Part shown: piece after piece, positions 37,766 through 47,444 of the stretch
How positions within the stretch are numbered: the stretch's first letter is position 1
How the letters are laid out: every line of letters begins with the position of its first letter
NCBI RefSeq assembly: GCF_000169175.1
Contig: NZ_AAWS01000031.1
Coordinates: forward strand, 43,047-107,046
Reading direction: 5' to 3'
DNA length: 64,000 nucleotides
Source: Microscilla marina ATCC 23134
Lineage (GTDB): Bacteria > Bacteroidota > Bacteroidia > Cytophagales > Microscillaceae
Position numbers and translations under genes: made by a program
The notes under the pieces: model-generated
Databases searched by the model: none
Told to the model about the DNA's origin: nothing
The model's input: the letters and a program-made list of their open reading frames with translations, nothing else

Positions 37766-38172
37766 GTAAACAGTATTTTTTTGCTTCCTGACTCAATACT
37801 CTAATAATATTTGTACGCGTCTCATTTATATTAAAAACGAGCATAGGCTGTTCTTGATCAATCCACAAGCAATGAATGGCTCTAATAGAATTCAAAAATC
37901 CATTTATTTCCTGGTGGGTCTCTGAGTTTCTTTGTTGGTTTGATCAAGAACAACTCTCTCTAGCCCTACATAAACCCTGAGCGACAGTGCCATAAGTATA
38001 GCCCCCAACCTGTCTGACTTTTTTACAAAGAAACTATCAGCAAGAAAAGCTTACTGGTTTAAGAATATGTTTAAATTTTGTCTTCGGAGTTAAAAATGAT
38101 GAATTTTTCGTTGGCATTGTTTAAGGCTTATTTTGTGAATAAATAAGGGGTCGCATTGGTTGATAGTGTTAT
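37766..38172. other. Intergenic gap, 407 bp
   Basis: Contains one 13-bp inverted repeat pair (37849-37952). Otherwise AT-rich; no gene seen. It lies between the IS and the 3' end of the FN3 gene. Confidence 0.45.
37849..37952. repeat. Inverted repeat pair, 13-bp arms
   Basis: TGTTCTTGATCAA (37849-37861) and its exact complement (37940-37952), 78 bases apart; beyond the arms CCA is also shared inward. It resembles a tiny fold-back element of about 104 bp, but no flanking duplication is visible. Confidence 0.5.
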
Positions 38173-40461
38173 CTAAAAACTTGCAATGACCAACTTGCTA
38201 AACTTAGACACTGCCCCACCTTTAAAATTTGCCTGAATACGGTATTTGTAGCTGCGGTTTCGTTCCACTTTCTTATCTGTCCAAGTACGCAACTCCCCTT
38301 TGATGGTAGTATATAGTTTTAACCCGCTTAACTCCTCCCCTTTGTAGATGGTAAAGCTTTCTGGGGTGGTTGAGTAGTCATACTTCCAGCGCAAAGTTAC
38401 TTCTACAGGGGCGCTACTGGTGCTGGCCCTCAACTTTTTGACTTCACCCCTGATCCCTTTATCTATTTTACGTCCTGTTACTGGTTTGGCAGGCGGAGAC
38501 TCCAAATTACTGGAATCAATAGCAATGACAGTATATTGGTAGTCTACCCCAACCTCAAGCGATTTGTCTGTATACTTCATGGTATGTCCAGGCAATTGTG
38601 TACCAGTGTCTGCTTGTGTTTTCGGGAGTGTTGGTGCCATAAACGCCTTGATTAATACCCACTCGTTGGCTTTGCCCCGTTGCTGGCGGTAAAGTGCATG
38701 ACGGGCTACATCAATACTGCTACTGGCTTGCCAGGCAATATGTACACCTGTATCGGCACTTACAACCTGAGTAAATACTGGAGGAACTGGTGGCACTACA
38801 TCTGGCCGACGAAGTACCGCCACTGCAGAGAATTCTGAAGGGTTTACATACTCGTCTACAGCTTGTACTTTGTAAAGCACCTGGCTGGTAAGTGATTTTA
38901 CTGTTACTGAGTCAATAAATACGGTATCGTTTACCATTACCTTGGTTATTTGTGAAAATTCTTCTCCAGCATAGTTTGCCCGGTATACCCGATACCCTTC
39001 TACGTCATCATCAATAGAAGGCTTCCAGTTTAAAATTACCTTTCCAGCACTATCAATTACTCCAGTTACCAACGTAGGTGGTTGAGGAGCAGTAGTATCA
39101 GGCTGTTGTACCAAAAAAGGATAAGTATATTTTATATTGGTGGTGGCAGGGGTGGTGGGTTCATTATTTTTCTTTCCTCCCAACGACGAAACCGTTTTAG
39201 TTGTCCCACCCAAGGGCTTTTTACTGACAATGCCCAATCTATAGTAAGCCACCCCACTGATTGCAAGATCGGTAAAATCCCGAGTGTTGGTTGGCAAAGT
39301 TTTTTGAGCGTGTAATACTTTATAAGGTGCACCACTAGCTCTTCGGGATTTTTCTACCACAAATCCTACAATGTCTTTTTGTTTATCTACCGGGAATGTC
39401 CAGCTAAGTTTTACGCTTCCATTGGTTTGTAAAGTAGGTTGGGTAAGTTTGGGGAGGGGGAGGTTATTTGCCCAACCTTGTCCGGCAATAGTTTCTGAGG
39501 GTGGGCCAAGTTCTCCAAAAGACGTAAGCCCGCGTACCCTGTAATGATAAGTTTGTTCATTGTTGGGCAGAGAATCAATGCGATATAAAAAACGACTTTG
39601 AATACCTACCTCTTCCTGTAGCACGTTTCCAATAGGTGCTTTGGTTGTTTTTTGGTAAGTTTTTCCTCCATCAGCAGACCTTTCTACCCAGTAAGCCACA
39701 TAAAATCGCTCGTGATACCAACGGTTCCAGGTAAGCATGACTGTGCGATTACCAAAAGTAGCACTAAATTCAATAGGTTTGGGCAGTGCCTCATAATCAT
39801 CTACACCAGTATACACATACCCTGTATCTACTCTATAGTTAACAGTGGCAGGTAATTTAATAAATATTTTATATAAATATTTTTCTCCTTTTTTTACTTT
39901 GGTATCTGTCCAGGCAAGCCCGCTGGCTTCAGCTACTTTAGGGGCATGGTCGCTTGCCATCAATGCGTAAGCAAAACGCATGTCTTGTTCTTTCACCCGA
40001 TTAATTATTTTCTTTAACTCTGTGTTCTTTTTACCATTGGTAGTGAGCCCAAAACCTTCGCCATAAAGTGCCTGAGCTGCTACCAATGCATAATTTTCTT
40101 TTGCTTTGCCCATACTATTTGCTACTTTTTCCCAGGCATTCAGCGGCAATGGTTTAAATTCAGCCTTGCTGGTCGCAATTTTCTGAGGTTTAGACAGTAT
40201 TTGCCCATTCTTAAACACCAGGTATTTTTCTAGTTGATAGCCGTATTGATTGCCATATTGCCAGGCCACTGGGCGATTGGGTGCCCAACGCAGTTTTACC
40301 TGAGTTTGAATGGCGCGTGCCTGTACCTTTACGGCAGGTTTGCCAATGACAGTATCACGCAATACCTGAGCAGTAGCTTGACTAAAAGCAAACAGCCCAA
40401 CAAAAAAAGTAAAGATCAGACGCCGTGTGGTGCGCTGATGTTTTTGGGTGAAGTTCTTCAT
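38173..40461 (-). CDS. Secreted multi-domain FN3 protein
   Basis: 762 residues with a signal peptide (TRRLIFTFFVGLFAFSQATAQ). An N-terminal ~200-residue part of unknown fold contains LRWAPNRPVAWQ and KLPATVNYRVDTGYVYTG. At least five fibronectin type III-like domains follow (about 215-310, 325-420, 455-545, 550-655, 670-762), seen in VMLTWNRWYHERFYVAYWVERS, VKLSWTFPVDKQ, VILNWKPSIDDDVEGYRVYR, VHIAWQASSSIDVARHALYR and VTLRWKYDYS. No sorting domain, so it would be periplasmic, in an outer-membrane complex, or exported otherwise. The start is 4 bp after the stop of the T9SS gene, hence cotranscribed. Confidence 0.85.
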   Translation of the reverse strand: MKNFTQKHQRTTRRLIFTFFVGLFAFSQATAQVLRDTVIGKPAVKVQARAIQTQVKLRWAPNRPVAWQYGNQYGYQLEKYLVFKNGQILSKPQKIATSKAEFKPLPLNAWEKVANSMGKAKENYALVAAQALYGEGFGLTTNGKKNTELKKIINRVKEQDMRFAYALMASDHAPKVAEASGLAWTDTKVKKGEKYLYKIFIKLPATVNYRVDTGYVYTGVDDYEALPKPIEFSATFGNRTVMLTWNRWYHERFYVAYWVERSADGGKTYQKTTKAPIGNVLQEEVGIQSRFLYRIDSLPNNEQTYHYRVRGLTSFGELGPPSETIAGQGWANNLPLPKLTQPTLQTNGSVKLSWTFPVDKQKDIVGFVVEKSRRASGAPYKVLHAQKTLPTNTRDFTDLAISGVAYYRLGIVSKKPLGGTTKTVSSLGGKKNNEPTTPATTNIKYTYPFLVQQPDTTAPQPPTLVTGVIDSAGKVILNWKPSIDDDVEGYRVYRANYAGEEFSQITKVMVNDTVFIDSVTVKSLTSQVLYKVQAVDEYVNPSEFSAVAVLRRPDVVPPVPPVFTQVVSADTGVHIAWQASSSIDVARHALYRQQRGKANEWVLIKAFMAPTLPKTQADTGTQLPGHTMKYTDKSLEVGVDYQYTVIAIDSSNLESPPAKPVTGRKIDKGIRGEVKKLRASTSSAPVEVTLRWKYDYSTTPESFTIYKGEELSGLKLYTTIKGELRTWTDKKVERNRSYKYRIQANFKGGAVSKFSKLVIASF

Positions 40462-40465
40462 TGTT

Positions 40466-42370
40466 TTATCTTTGAATTGCCAGTTTAATGATCGCTTGTT
40501 TTTGTCCTGTGGTAATTTGCAAAAAATAAATGCCTGTAGGCAAATATTGCGGGAGTTCTAATGCTACTTTGTGTTGTTTATCTACAAATATAGCAGAATA
40601 CTGGGTGCGTCCTGATAAATCTATCAAGGCGAGTTGTAACCTCCTGCCAATATTCTGAGGCAACTCTAGTGTGCAGCTGCCTGCATTGGGAACTGGGTAT
40701 ACTTTTACTCCTTTCAGCTTTGGCATATTCGCTATACTGGTGACTTCTACCTCAAAAGCATTGCTCAATACCTCACAACCATTGCCAAAGCCAACACTTA
40801 GCGTATAGGTACCTGGTGCACGAGGAATGTAAGCAGCGTTGGTGGCGCCTGTTAAAGGAAGGTCATTGTAAAACCATTGATATGTTTTTGCCCCAGGAAC
40901 ATTTACACTTAGTTCAGTGCCAGATTGACTAATCAACGGAGTAGCTATTTGAGTAATGGTCACAGGTGCTGAGGTACGGCTGCACCCTTCTTCAGTAACA
41001 GTCACCTGATAAGTTCCTGCTTGATTAATTAACACATTGGTGTTGTTACTCCCAATATTTTGCCCGTTCCGCTGCCATTGATAGCTTATCCCTGTATTTC
41101 CTGTAGTTGCCTGCAAGGTAAGGGTACCATTTACACAAAGCTCACGTATTCCATCTTCAATCACAGCGGTGGGGTATACATAACGAATGGTGATACTTGA
41201 ATGAGTACCCTCATACAAGGAATCGATACTGGTGACATAAATCGTGCGATTTGCCTGAATATTTTGAGCCCTTAAATCAGTGCCTTCGCCAATTGGGGTA
41301 GTAACTCCGGGAGTAGGTATTTGGTCATAAAACCTGAACTGGGTACCACCAGTAGGGGTCAGGGTGGTTTCACCTGCTGGTCCACATACTTTCAAGTCTG
41401 CCGGAAGGGTAGGAGCAGGACTGGCATGGTAAGCTTTGAACCTGTTGGTAGCGGTTTGTACCCTATTTTGTAAGTTGGTTAGGCTAGTACCAGCTACAAT
41501 AGCAAAAGCCACAATACTGGTTTTGCCAGGCGCCAACGTAATCAAGCGAGCGCCTACAGTATGTGCCACATCATTTCCATTGCCATTTGCACCTGCCTGA
41601 GTACGCTCCAGGTTACTAGCCATACTTTGGTACTTTTCTGCTTTGCTAAAACCATCTCCAATGTTGATACTGCCAGCAGTACCATCTTGGTCGAAAGCAT
41701 AGTATTGAGGAGTTTGAGCCGTAAGCAAAGCAATGCCCACATGGTTGCCTGATCCCCCCGATTCATATACATAACCCAGTTGATTGCTTGAGTCCCAGTT
41801 TGCCCTGTTTTCGGTCATTGTTCCTAGATTCCAATCAGCAAAAATGCCTAACGACAGTTGCTTAATTGTATCACTTGTTGTGTTTTTGAGGCGATATTCC
41901 ACAATGACAAAACCCTCATCTGCGCCAGTGTTCCACCCATACAGTTTTTGGGTAACCTGTATGCCCAATGGGTTGGTTACACCTCCGGCTTCTTTGTATA
42001 GCGCCACATATTCTTTAAAGCCTCCTGCGGTATTACCCGCCCCGATATTGCCCTGAAGGGCAAAGTCGGTATTACGGTTAGTAGTACTGGTTTTTACTAC
42101 GTCTGATACCTTAGTTGTGGATACGCCCAACATCAAACCGGCTTCGTTGCGATTAGTCGTAGTATTTTTGAGCAAATCGTTGCCATTGTATACAAAGCCC
42201 AGTTGCCCAGCAGTACCATCATCGATTCCCCACCGTCCGGTACCATCCAGTGTTACTAATACTTTGCTATTGGGTAACTCCAGGTTTACAGTTTGGGCGG
42301 TAACTATTGAGAACGTACTCGTAATCCACCAGACAATGAGTAAGGTTATAATATTGTTGTATTGTTTCAT
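40466..42370 (-). CDS. T9SS-exported Ig-like surface protein
   Basis: 634 residues. Signal peptide (IITLLIVWWITSTFSIVTAQ). Residues 25-310 form a large domain of unknown type with FADWNLGTMTENRANWD and a following YYAFDQDG. Next come three Ig/PKD-like modules (FRFYDQIPTPG; YQWQRNGQNIGSNN; YQWFYNDLPLTGAT), each with a Cys pair typical of Bacteroidota SprB-like or ChtX-like modules. A type A sorting domain ends it (VYPVPNAGSCTLELP ... YLPTGIYFLQI ... IIKLAIQR). Probably surface-anchored adhesin. The FN3 gene begins 4 bp after its stop; a repeat lies upstream at 42439. Confidence 0.87.
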   Translation of the reverse strand: MKQYNNIITLLIVWWITSTFSIVTAQTVNLELPNSKVLVTLDGTGRWGIDDGTAGQLGFVYNGNDLLKNTTTNRNEAGLMLGVSTTKVSDVVKTSTTNRNTDFALQGNIGAGNTAGGFKEYVALYKEAGGVTNPLGIQVTQKLYGWNTGADEGFVIVEYRLKNTTSDTIKQLSLGIFADWNLGTMTENRANWDSSNQLGYVYESGGSGNHVGIALLTAQTPQYYAFDQDGTAGSINIGDGFSKAEKYQSMASNLERTQAGANGNGNDVAHTVGARLITLAPGKTSIVAFAIVAGTSLTNLQNRVQTATNRFKAYHASPAPTLPADLKVCGPAGETTLTPTGGTQFRFYDQIPTPGVTTPIGEGTDLRAQNIQANRTIYVTSIDSLYEGTHSSITIRYVYPTAVIEDGIRELCVNGTLTLQATTGNTGISYQWQRNGQNIGSNNTNVLINQAGTYQVTVTEEGCSRTSAPVTITQIATPLISQSGTELSVNVPGAKTYQWFYNDLPLTGATNAAYIPRAPGTYTLSVGFGNGCEVLSNAFEVEVTSIANMPKLKGVKVYPVPNAGSCTLELPQNIGRRLQLALIDLSGRTQYSAIFVDKQHKVALELPQYLPTGIYFLQITTGQKQAIIKLAIQR

Positions 42371-42438
42371 TGTTATCGCTTATTGTTGAGAGTTTGACTC
42401 AAGTTTTTTAGTTTATATCGTAGCATTTCTTCATTAAT

Positions 42439-42545
42439 AAGTACTGAGGCAGAATTAAATATACCTAATGAGTAGGTGTAACAGCCATATTATGAACGGG
42501 TTACCCTTACTTGTAGCTTATAGCTAATTACTTGCTGCTACTTAT
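42439..42545 (-). repeat. 107-bp dispersed repeat, copy without 26-bp unit
   Basis: Aligns along its whole length with 58324-58456. The other copy carries a 26-bp insertion after CTTGTAGC, so this one represents the empty site. Orientation is relative; on the plus strand both read the same way. Confidence 0.7.
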
Positions 42546-42564
42546 GTTGTTGTAATCCAACCAT

Positions 42565-44514
42565 TCAGAAACTATAACTATACCCCAGCGTTCCGGTAAA
42601 TTCGGCAAAGGCATCACGGTTAGTGTCAGTGGCATTGCGTCTTAGGGTAAGTACATTTAAGTTGATGCGGTGCTTTTTGAGCAAGGTGTACCCCCCGTTT
42701 AACCGGAAGTTGATAATGCTGCCGGTAAGGTTTTCTGCCAGGTAACTGTTGTTGAGCGAGGCAGCCAGTGATAGCCTTAACTTCTTTTTGAGCAAAGTTT
42801 TGCTCAAAGTAAGGGTAGGGCCCACCGTACGGGCAAGGGCTGCCTCAGCTTCATTTTGGCTGTAGTTCAACGACAATACAGTGGTAAAGCCGATTTTACT
42901 CCAGTTGAAATTGTAAGAAGTACTCGCATTGTAAAAAACAGTACCCAAACTGTTGTTGCCTCCCTCGCCACTGGCTACTTGTACATTGGCGTTGGCATTC
43001 CAAAATTGCCTATGTTCAGGGTGGTTGACTACCTGATAGTTAATGCTCACATTTGCATTCTGGGCAATTTGAGTGAAGTTGAGCGAGTCGCGCAAATTGT
43101 CAAAAGGAGTCAATTGATTGATCACCTCAAATTGATTTTGGACACGGGTAAAACTTTGAAAATTAGAATAAGAAAGACTCACATTGAGCTTGGGGTGAGG
43201 AATCATATTGACATTGACAGAGCCACTGGCACGACGTAGGGTACTCAGGTTTTGGTCGTTAAGGTTATTACGCTGACTTCCCAGGCTACCACTCACCGAA
43301 AACTTACCTTGCCATAGTTGGGTAGAAAAGTTAAGGGTGAGATTCTCAAAGTCGTTGTTAAAGAAATAAGCCCCGTGGGTGCGGTACTCAGGGTCGACCC
43401 GCTCGTAGCCTACTCCTATGGTAAAACTTGAGTGGTTGTAGTTGAGCTGACCTTTGTAAGCGTTGTAATAAGCTGTGTTGGTTTTGCGGGTAAAGAAACC
43501 ATCAGTTACCAAAAATACCGTTTGGCGATTTTCATCTTTTGTGTTGGTGCGAACATCAGCTGTAATGGCACTGGTAGCAATTTCGGCATCTACAGAAAAT
43601 TTCTTAAACAAGGTTTTGTTAATTCGGGCGCTGAGCACTACATTTTCTTCAGGAAACAGCCCCGTGCTATCTTCTAAGTTGGGCAGTGAATTCACCTGAT
43701 CTTTTGCTCCAAACACAATCAACTCCAGCAAGTCTGTATTGTCAGAAAATGAGGCTGTTTTTGTAGGTTCTTTTGGGCTATTTGTGGGCGTCTTTAGCTC
43801 AGCCCTTGGTTCTCCGTCGCGGGTATATTTACTTCTAAGTGCCACTTTGGGACGGTGCTTATTGGGGCGAGGGTTGAAGTGAATGCCTACTTTGACTCCA
43901 TAACCCATTCGCTGAAAAGCGCCTCCTTGCCCAGTACTGTCAGGCATTGTAGCCTTTTGAAAACGACCATACAAAGCAGTAGCACTGAATCGTCCTGGAG
44001 GCTTGGCTTCTATGCCGCCTCCCAAAAACAAATGCCCGCTCATGGTATAAGGCGACAGTGTCATGGTGTTGTAGCCAGCATAAAACTTAAGCCACTTATA
44101 AGTAGGTTGAATACCATATTGATTGAAGCTAACCGAGGGCAGTTGGTGGCTAAAGCTAAACTCTTGGTTGGTATAACTAAAGGTAAGCGGAACAGATACC
44201 GAAAACATAGAAAAGGTCAAGTTGCCGCTCAAAAAATAAGTATAAGGGTCACGTCGTGACTCTATGCCTGAAGCGCCATAAAAGATTTGGGTAGCAGATA
44301 CTCCCCCACTTACTTTCAATTTGCGATCGTTGATGATAGATTCGGCCTCACTGATAGAGCGAGGAGGAGATACTTGGGCGTTTGCCTTCTGTGGCTTGCC
44401 CACCAGCATACAAGCAACAACTAGTGCTCCAATTGCCCATTGTTTAATACAGTTCGTTTGATTGAAGAAACCCGCTGCTTTGCACATAGCCAGCGGTTCT
44501 ATGATTGTTTTCAT
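42565..44514 (-). CDS. Outer-membrane beta-barrel protein
   Basis: Start set at 44514 (MKTIIEPLAMCKAAG), giving 649 residues; the frame is open to 44634. A signal sequence covers about 22-46 (WAIGALVVACMLVGKPQKANA). The rest has the alternating aromatic/polar strands of a large barrel (LTFSMFSVSVPLTFSYTN; INYQVVNHPEH; LSLNYSQNE), ending in LGYSYSF with the terminal Phe needed for BAM-dependent insertion. Two hydrophilic insertions occur (RPKVALRSKYTRDG and the region after KEPTKTASF). It sits between PD40-OmpA and a T9SS protein on the same strand, suggesting a surface-assembly complex. Not PorP-type by size. Confidence 0.75.
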   Translation of the reverse strand: MKTIIEPLAMCKAAGFFNQTNCIKQWAIGALVVACMLVGKPQKANAQVSPPRSISEAESIINDRKLKVSGGVSATQIFYGASGIESRRDPYTYFLSGNLTFSMFSVSVPLTFSYTNQEFSFSHQLPSVSFNQYGIQPTYKWLKFYAGYNTMTLSPYTMSGHLFLGGGIEAKPPGRFSATALYGRFQKATMPDSTGQGGAFQRMGYGVKVGIHFNPRPNKHRPKVALRSKYTRDGEPRAELKTPTNSPKEPTKTASFSDNTDLLELIVFGAKDQVNSLPNLEDSTGLFPEENVVLSARINKTLFKKFSVDAEIATSAITADVRTNTKDENRQTVFLVTDGFFTRKTNTAYYNAYKGQLNYNHSSFTIGVGYERVDPEYRTHGAYFFNNDFENLTLNFSTQLWQGKFSVSGSLGSQRNNLNDQNLSTLRRASGSVNVNMIPHPKLNVSLSYSNFQSFTRVQNQFEVINQLTPFDNLRDSLNFTQIAQNANVSINYQVVNHPEHRQFWNANANVQVASGEGGNNSLGTVFYNASTSYNFNWSKIGFTTVLSLNYSQNEAEAALARTVGPTLTLSKTLLKKKLRLSLAASLNNSYLAENLTGSIINFRLNGGYTLLKKHRINLNVLTLRRNATDTNRDAFAEFTGTLGYSYSF

Positions 44515-44872
44515 AACTTGTTTAGATTCTTTTGCCTGATATAAAGTATGACTTAGATTATTAAGTGCATCTATTGCTGTACTATTGAAGAAAGATAGAT
44601 TGTAAAACCGGATACTTTTTATGAGTTTGTCCAAGGTTTTGCTTCAAGTAGCTTCACCTTGTGTGCTCAATACTTATTGATTGATAGTAGTTTTTTTGAG
44701 TCCCAAAAAAACTACTATTTATATATACCTAATTGATAGGCATTGACCGGACATTTTTGGTAAAAAACTATGGGATAGGAAAGGTGACACAAGATCACTT
44801 TTTTTAGAAAACATCGAAAATTTAAAACTACGAAAAACTTACAATAGCTAAAAAACCATAGAAGTTATCATT
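44515..44872. other. Intergenic gap, 358 bp
   Basis: Leader of the barrel gene and trailer of the OmpA gene. The main feature is the inverted repeat at 44684-44718. The frame upstream of 44514 is open to 44634 but looks non-conserved. Confidence 0.45.
44684..44718 (-). terminator. Hairpin between OmpA and barrel genes
   Basis: Perfect 14-bp stem (ATAGTAG followed by T7, and its complement) with a 7-nt loop. It is about 170 bases upstream of the barrel gene's start and about 155 bases after the OmpA stop, so probably a terminator or attenuator between the two. Confidence 0.6.
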
Positions 44873-46726
44873 TTATTTTGCTTTAAAATATAACGCTACC
44901 CGACGGTTTTTGGCAGCGCTTGCTCCCAGCGGTCGAGCCTCGCCAAATCCTTTGACCACGATTTGCCCAGATGGTATGCCCAAGTCAGTAAGAAAAGCCT
45001 TGACTGCTTTGGCGCGTTGCTCCGACAGCAACAGGTTAGATGTCCAGGTTCCTGAAGCATCGGTATGTGCTTCTACCCGAAGGTGCAAATCAGGGTGGTG
45101 CTGCATCAATTTGTATACAGTTTGTAAGTAAACGCGTGATTGAGCATCGAGAATGGTAGATTTATAAGCAAAGTAAAGGTGGGGCATTTTCAACTTTGCA
45201 AGTATGTTGGTTTGCCCTCCGTTTCTTTTAATAAAAGTGTTACTTTCATAAGGCTTAAACTCAGGGTAAGCCTTGGCAAGGTCACTTTCTGAGTGGATTT
45301 TGTGGCGAGGCTTTACAGTTTGATTACTTTCTTTATTTGCCCAGCGTTTACTCAGGTCTGCCTGACTGATTACTTCACCAGTGGCTGGATTGAAAAATAG
45401 TTTGTTTTGGGCTTTTTTCCAGTTTTTTTGAGCCACCACCAATGATTGGTCTTTGTTTTTGTTTCCGGTATTGCTTCCTGTATTTTTTGCTATCAGTGCC
45501 CCAGTTGCCTTTCCTATTTTGTGAAGCATCATTCGGTAGTCAGCACTTGTTTCACCTATCCTAAAGGTGTGTTCATTAGATTCATAACCTTTTGCTGTAG
45601 CTTTTATTTTATAATCATACCCAAAACGCAAGGCCAGGGTAAAGCCACCAGATTCGGTATCTGCTTTGAAAGCTTTCAACAGGTAAGGCTTTTCACCTGG
45701 CTCCAGCAAGTATAATTTTAATGTTGCCTGATCACCCAAAACATAGGTGTCTTTTCCGTCAGTGGTAGCCAACAAGTACCCTGTATTGTTCCTTATTTGT
45801 TGCAATTGTAGGCTTGCTGGCAGGGGGGTTACTTGAAAAACATCAGGAGTTTTTTTTCCTTGAGTATTATAATAGGCTTTAGTGCCTTTGCCCTCTCCGG
45901 TAACGGTCACAAACTGGTCAAAATCAGGACTGTTCAACTCGCTTATTTCGCCTATCTGCTCCCAGTCGGTTTGTTTTACATTGAGCACTGCCTTGTATAA
46001 GTCAAACCCTGTTGTGCCCCCTTCATGTACCGAGGAGTATACCAAGGTTACACCATCAGCTTGTATACGAGGACATTTTTCGCAGCCAGTATTAATGCTT
46101 TTAGGCAATTTTTCGGGCTTTTTCCAATTGCCTGTTTGAGGGTTTTTTAGGCTTACCCATAAATCATAGCAGGTTTTTTGTTGACGTTTTTTACCATTGG
46201 GACGGGCAAAATAAAGGGCGTCACCTTCGGGCGATATAGATGGAAAGTCTTCTGAAGCATTGGTGTTTACAGGGGCTCCTACGTTGATTGGTTTACCCCA
46301 TTCTCCGTTTGTTCCTCTATAAGACACATACAAGTCACGTTTACCCAAGTTGCCAGCAAAGGTAGCGCAAAAATACAATGTGTTGCCGTCAGGACTGAGG
46401 CAGGGAGCAGCAATAAAATCGGTTTGAAATCCATTGCCCACTGAAGGCTTTTGCCCAAAATGATTAATAGATTTGATTGAACGAGGTTTTGACCATTTAC
46501 CGTTAGTCTGGAGGCGTGCTTCATACAAATACCATATACGGTAACGATTATTATCAGATTGAAAAACCATGATTTTACCGTCGGCACTTAAAGAAGGAGC
46601 ATATTCGGTGTATTTCTTTGTGTTCAGGTTTTTGTCTAAGGCTCGAATGCCTTTTGACTTTTGTGCCTGAAGCCAGCCAATACTACAAGTGATGAATAAC
46701 AGAAAAGTTGATAAAGTCTTTTGCAT
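44873..46726 (-). CDS. PD40-repeat / OmpA-family outer-membrane protein (PorE-like)
   Basis: Start at 46726 (MQKTLSTFLLFITCSIGWLQAQ, a clear signal peptide), 617 residues. Several WD40-like PD40 repeats at about 50-290 (YAPSLSADGKIMVFQSDN, APCLSPDGNTLYFCATF, FPSISPEGDALYFARPNG, CPRIQADGVTLVYSS), a carboxypeptidase-regulatory-like region around 315-395, then a linker. The C-terminal OmpA peptidoglycan-binding domain is at about 515-617 with FAYKSTILDAQSRVYL, LRVEAHTDASGTWTSNLLLSEQRAKAVKAFL and GFGEARPL...NRRV. PorE-type proteins of this form tether T9SS or gliding machinery to peptidoglycan. First gene of the surface cluster. Confidence 0.9.
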   Translation of the reverse strand: MQKTLSTFLLFITCSIGWLQAQKSKGIRALDKNLNTKKYTEYAPSLSADGKIMVFQSDNNRYRIWYLYEARLQTNGKWSKPRSIKSINHFGQKPSVGNGFQTDFIAAPCLSPDGNTLYFCATFAGNLGKRDLYVSYRGTNGEWGKPINVGAPVNTNASEDFPSISPEGDALYFARPNGKKRQQKTCYDLWVSLKNPQTGNWKKPEKLPKSINTGCEKCPRIQADGVTLVYSSVHEGGTTGFDLYKAVLNVKQTDWEQIGEISELNSPDFDQFVTVTGEGKGTKAYYNTQGKKTPDVFQVTPLPASLQLQQIRNNTGYLLATTDGKDTYVLGDQATLKLYLLEPGEKPYLLKAFKADTESGGFTLALRFGYDYKIKATAKGYESNEHTFRIGETSADYRMMLHKIGKATGALIAKNTGSNTGNKNKDQSLVVAQKNWKKAQNKLFFNPATGEVISQADLSKRWANKESNQTVKPRHKIHSESDLAKAYPEFKPYESNTFIKRNGGQTNILAKLKMPHLYFAYKSTILDAQSRVYLQTVYKLMQHHPDLHLRVEAHTDASGTWTSNLLLSEQRAKAVKAFLTDLGIPSGQIVVKGFGEARPLGASAAKNRRVALYFKAK

Positions 46727-46955
46727 ATTTTGTATACGAGGTTCTTTGGTTTGTCTGACAGTATATACCAAATTTTGAAGACGGAAGTGGACATAATTTT
46801 CAAAAAATGTGGGTAAACTAAATGACTACCAGAGATTTTTCAGAAATAAAGTACATACATTTGCAAAAAATAGCTATCTGTAAATCAAGACACTTTTTTG
46901 CCCCTTCGAACGGTAAAAAAAGGTGTGATGAGTTTACTCTTTGACAAGTCATTGT

Positions 46956-47444
46956 CTAACTTTTTATCACTGTTGCCAAGACTTCTACCTCATCACCTAT
47001 GTGTATCAAACCAGCCTGTATTACTTTCGCCGTAATGCCTCCGTGTCCCCGCATAGCATTATAGCCACCTTTGCCCAAGTTGGTTTCCATCCGTGAACAA
47101 GGCTGGCAAGTGCCAGTGGTTTCCAGTATTACTTCTCCAATTTTAAACTGCTTTTCTTTCAATGCCAGCAAGTTAATTCCCTGCACCACAATATTGCGCC
47201 TGGTAAGCTCAGGGTCTATAACATTTACTCCCATGAGAGAGGCTACTGTTTGTAAATGTTCTGCTTGAATAAGCGTGACTTGTCTTTTGTTAGAATAAGT
47301 ACCAGCAAAATGATCACCCACAAGCCCTTTTGTCAGCGATACTTCCACCGATTTTACACTGGTAAGAGGTTGTTTTTTTTCTGGACGTAAACCTATCCAC
47401 TGGACTACTCCTTTTTGAGCAAACTTGTTTATCAAATCACTCAT
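46956..47444 (-). CDS. MOSC-domain protein
   Basis: Start chosen at 47444 (MSDLINKF); the frame runs to 47492. About 162 residues, the size of small YiiM/MOSC proteins. Residues about 15-160 carry VVQWIGLRPEKKQPL, GLVGDHFAG, QVTLIQAEHL, ELTRRNIVVQGINLLAL and the conserved Cys region GTCQPCSRMETNLGKGGYNAMRGHGG. The Cys is the presumed sulfur/molybdenum-cofactor ligand. MOSC proteins carry sulfur for Moco or act in molybdoenzyme detoxification of N-hydroxylated bases. Monocistronic. Confidence 0.87.
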   Translation of the reverse strand: MSDLINKFAQKGVVQWIGLRPEKKQPLTSVKSVEVSLTKGLVGDHFAGTYSNKRQVTLIQAEHLQTVASLMGVNVIDPELTRRNIVVQGINLLALKEKQFKIGEVILETTGTCQPCSRMETNLGKGGYNAMRGHGGITAKVIQAGLIHIGDEVEVLATVIKS

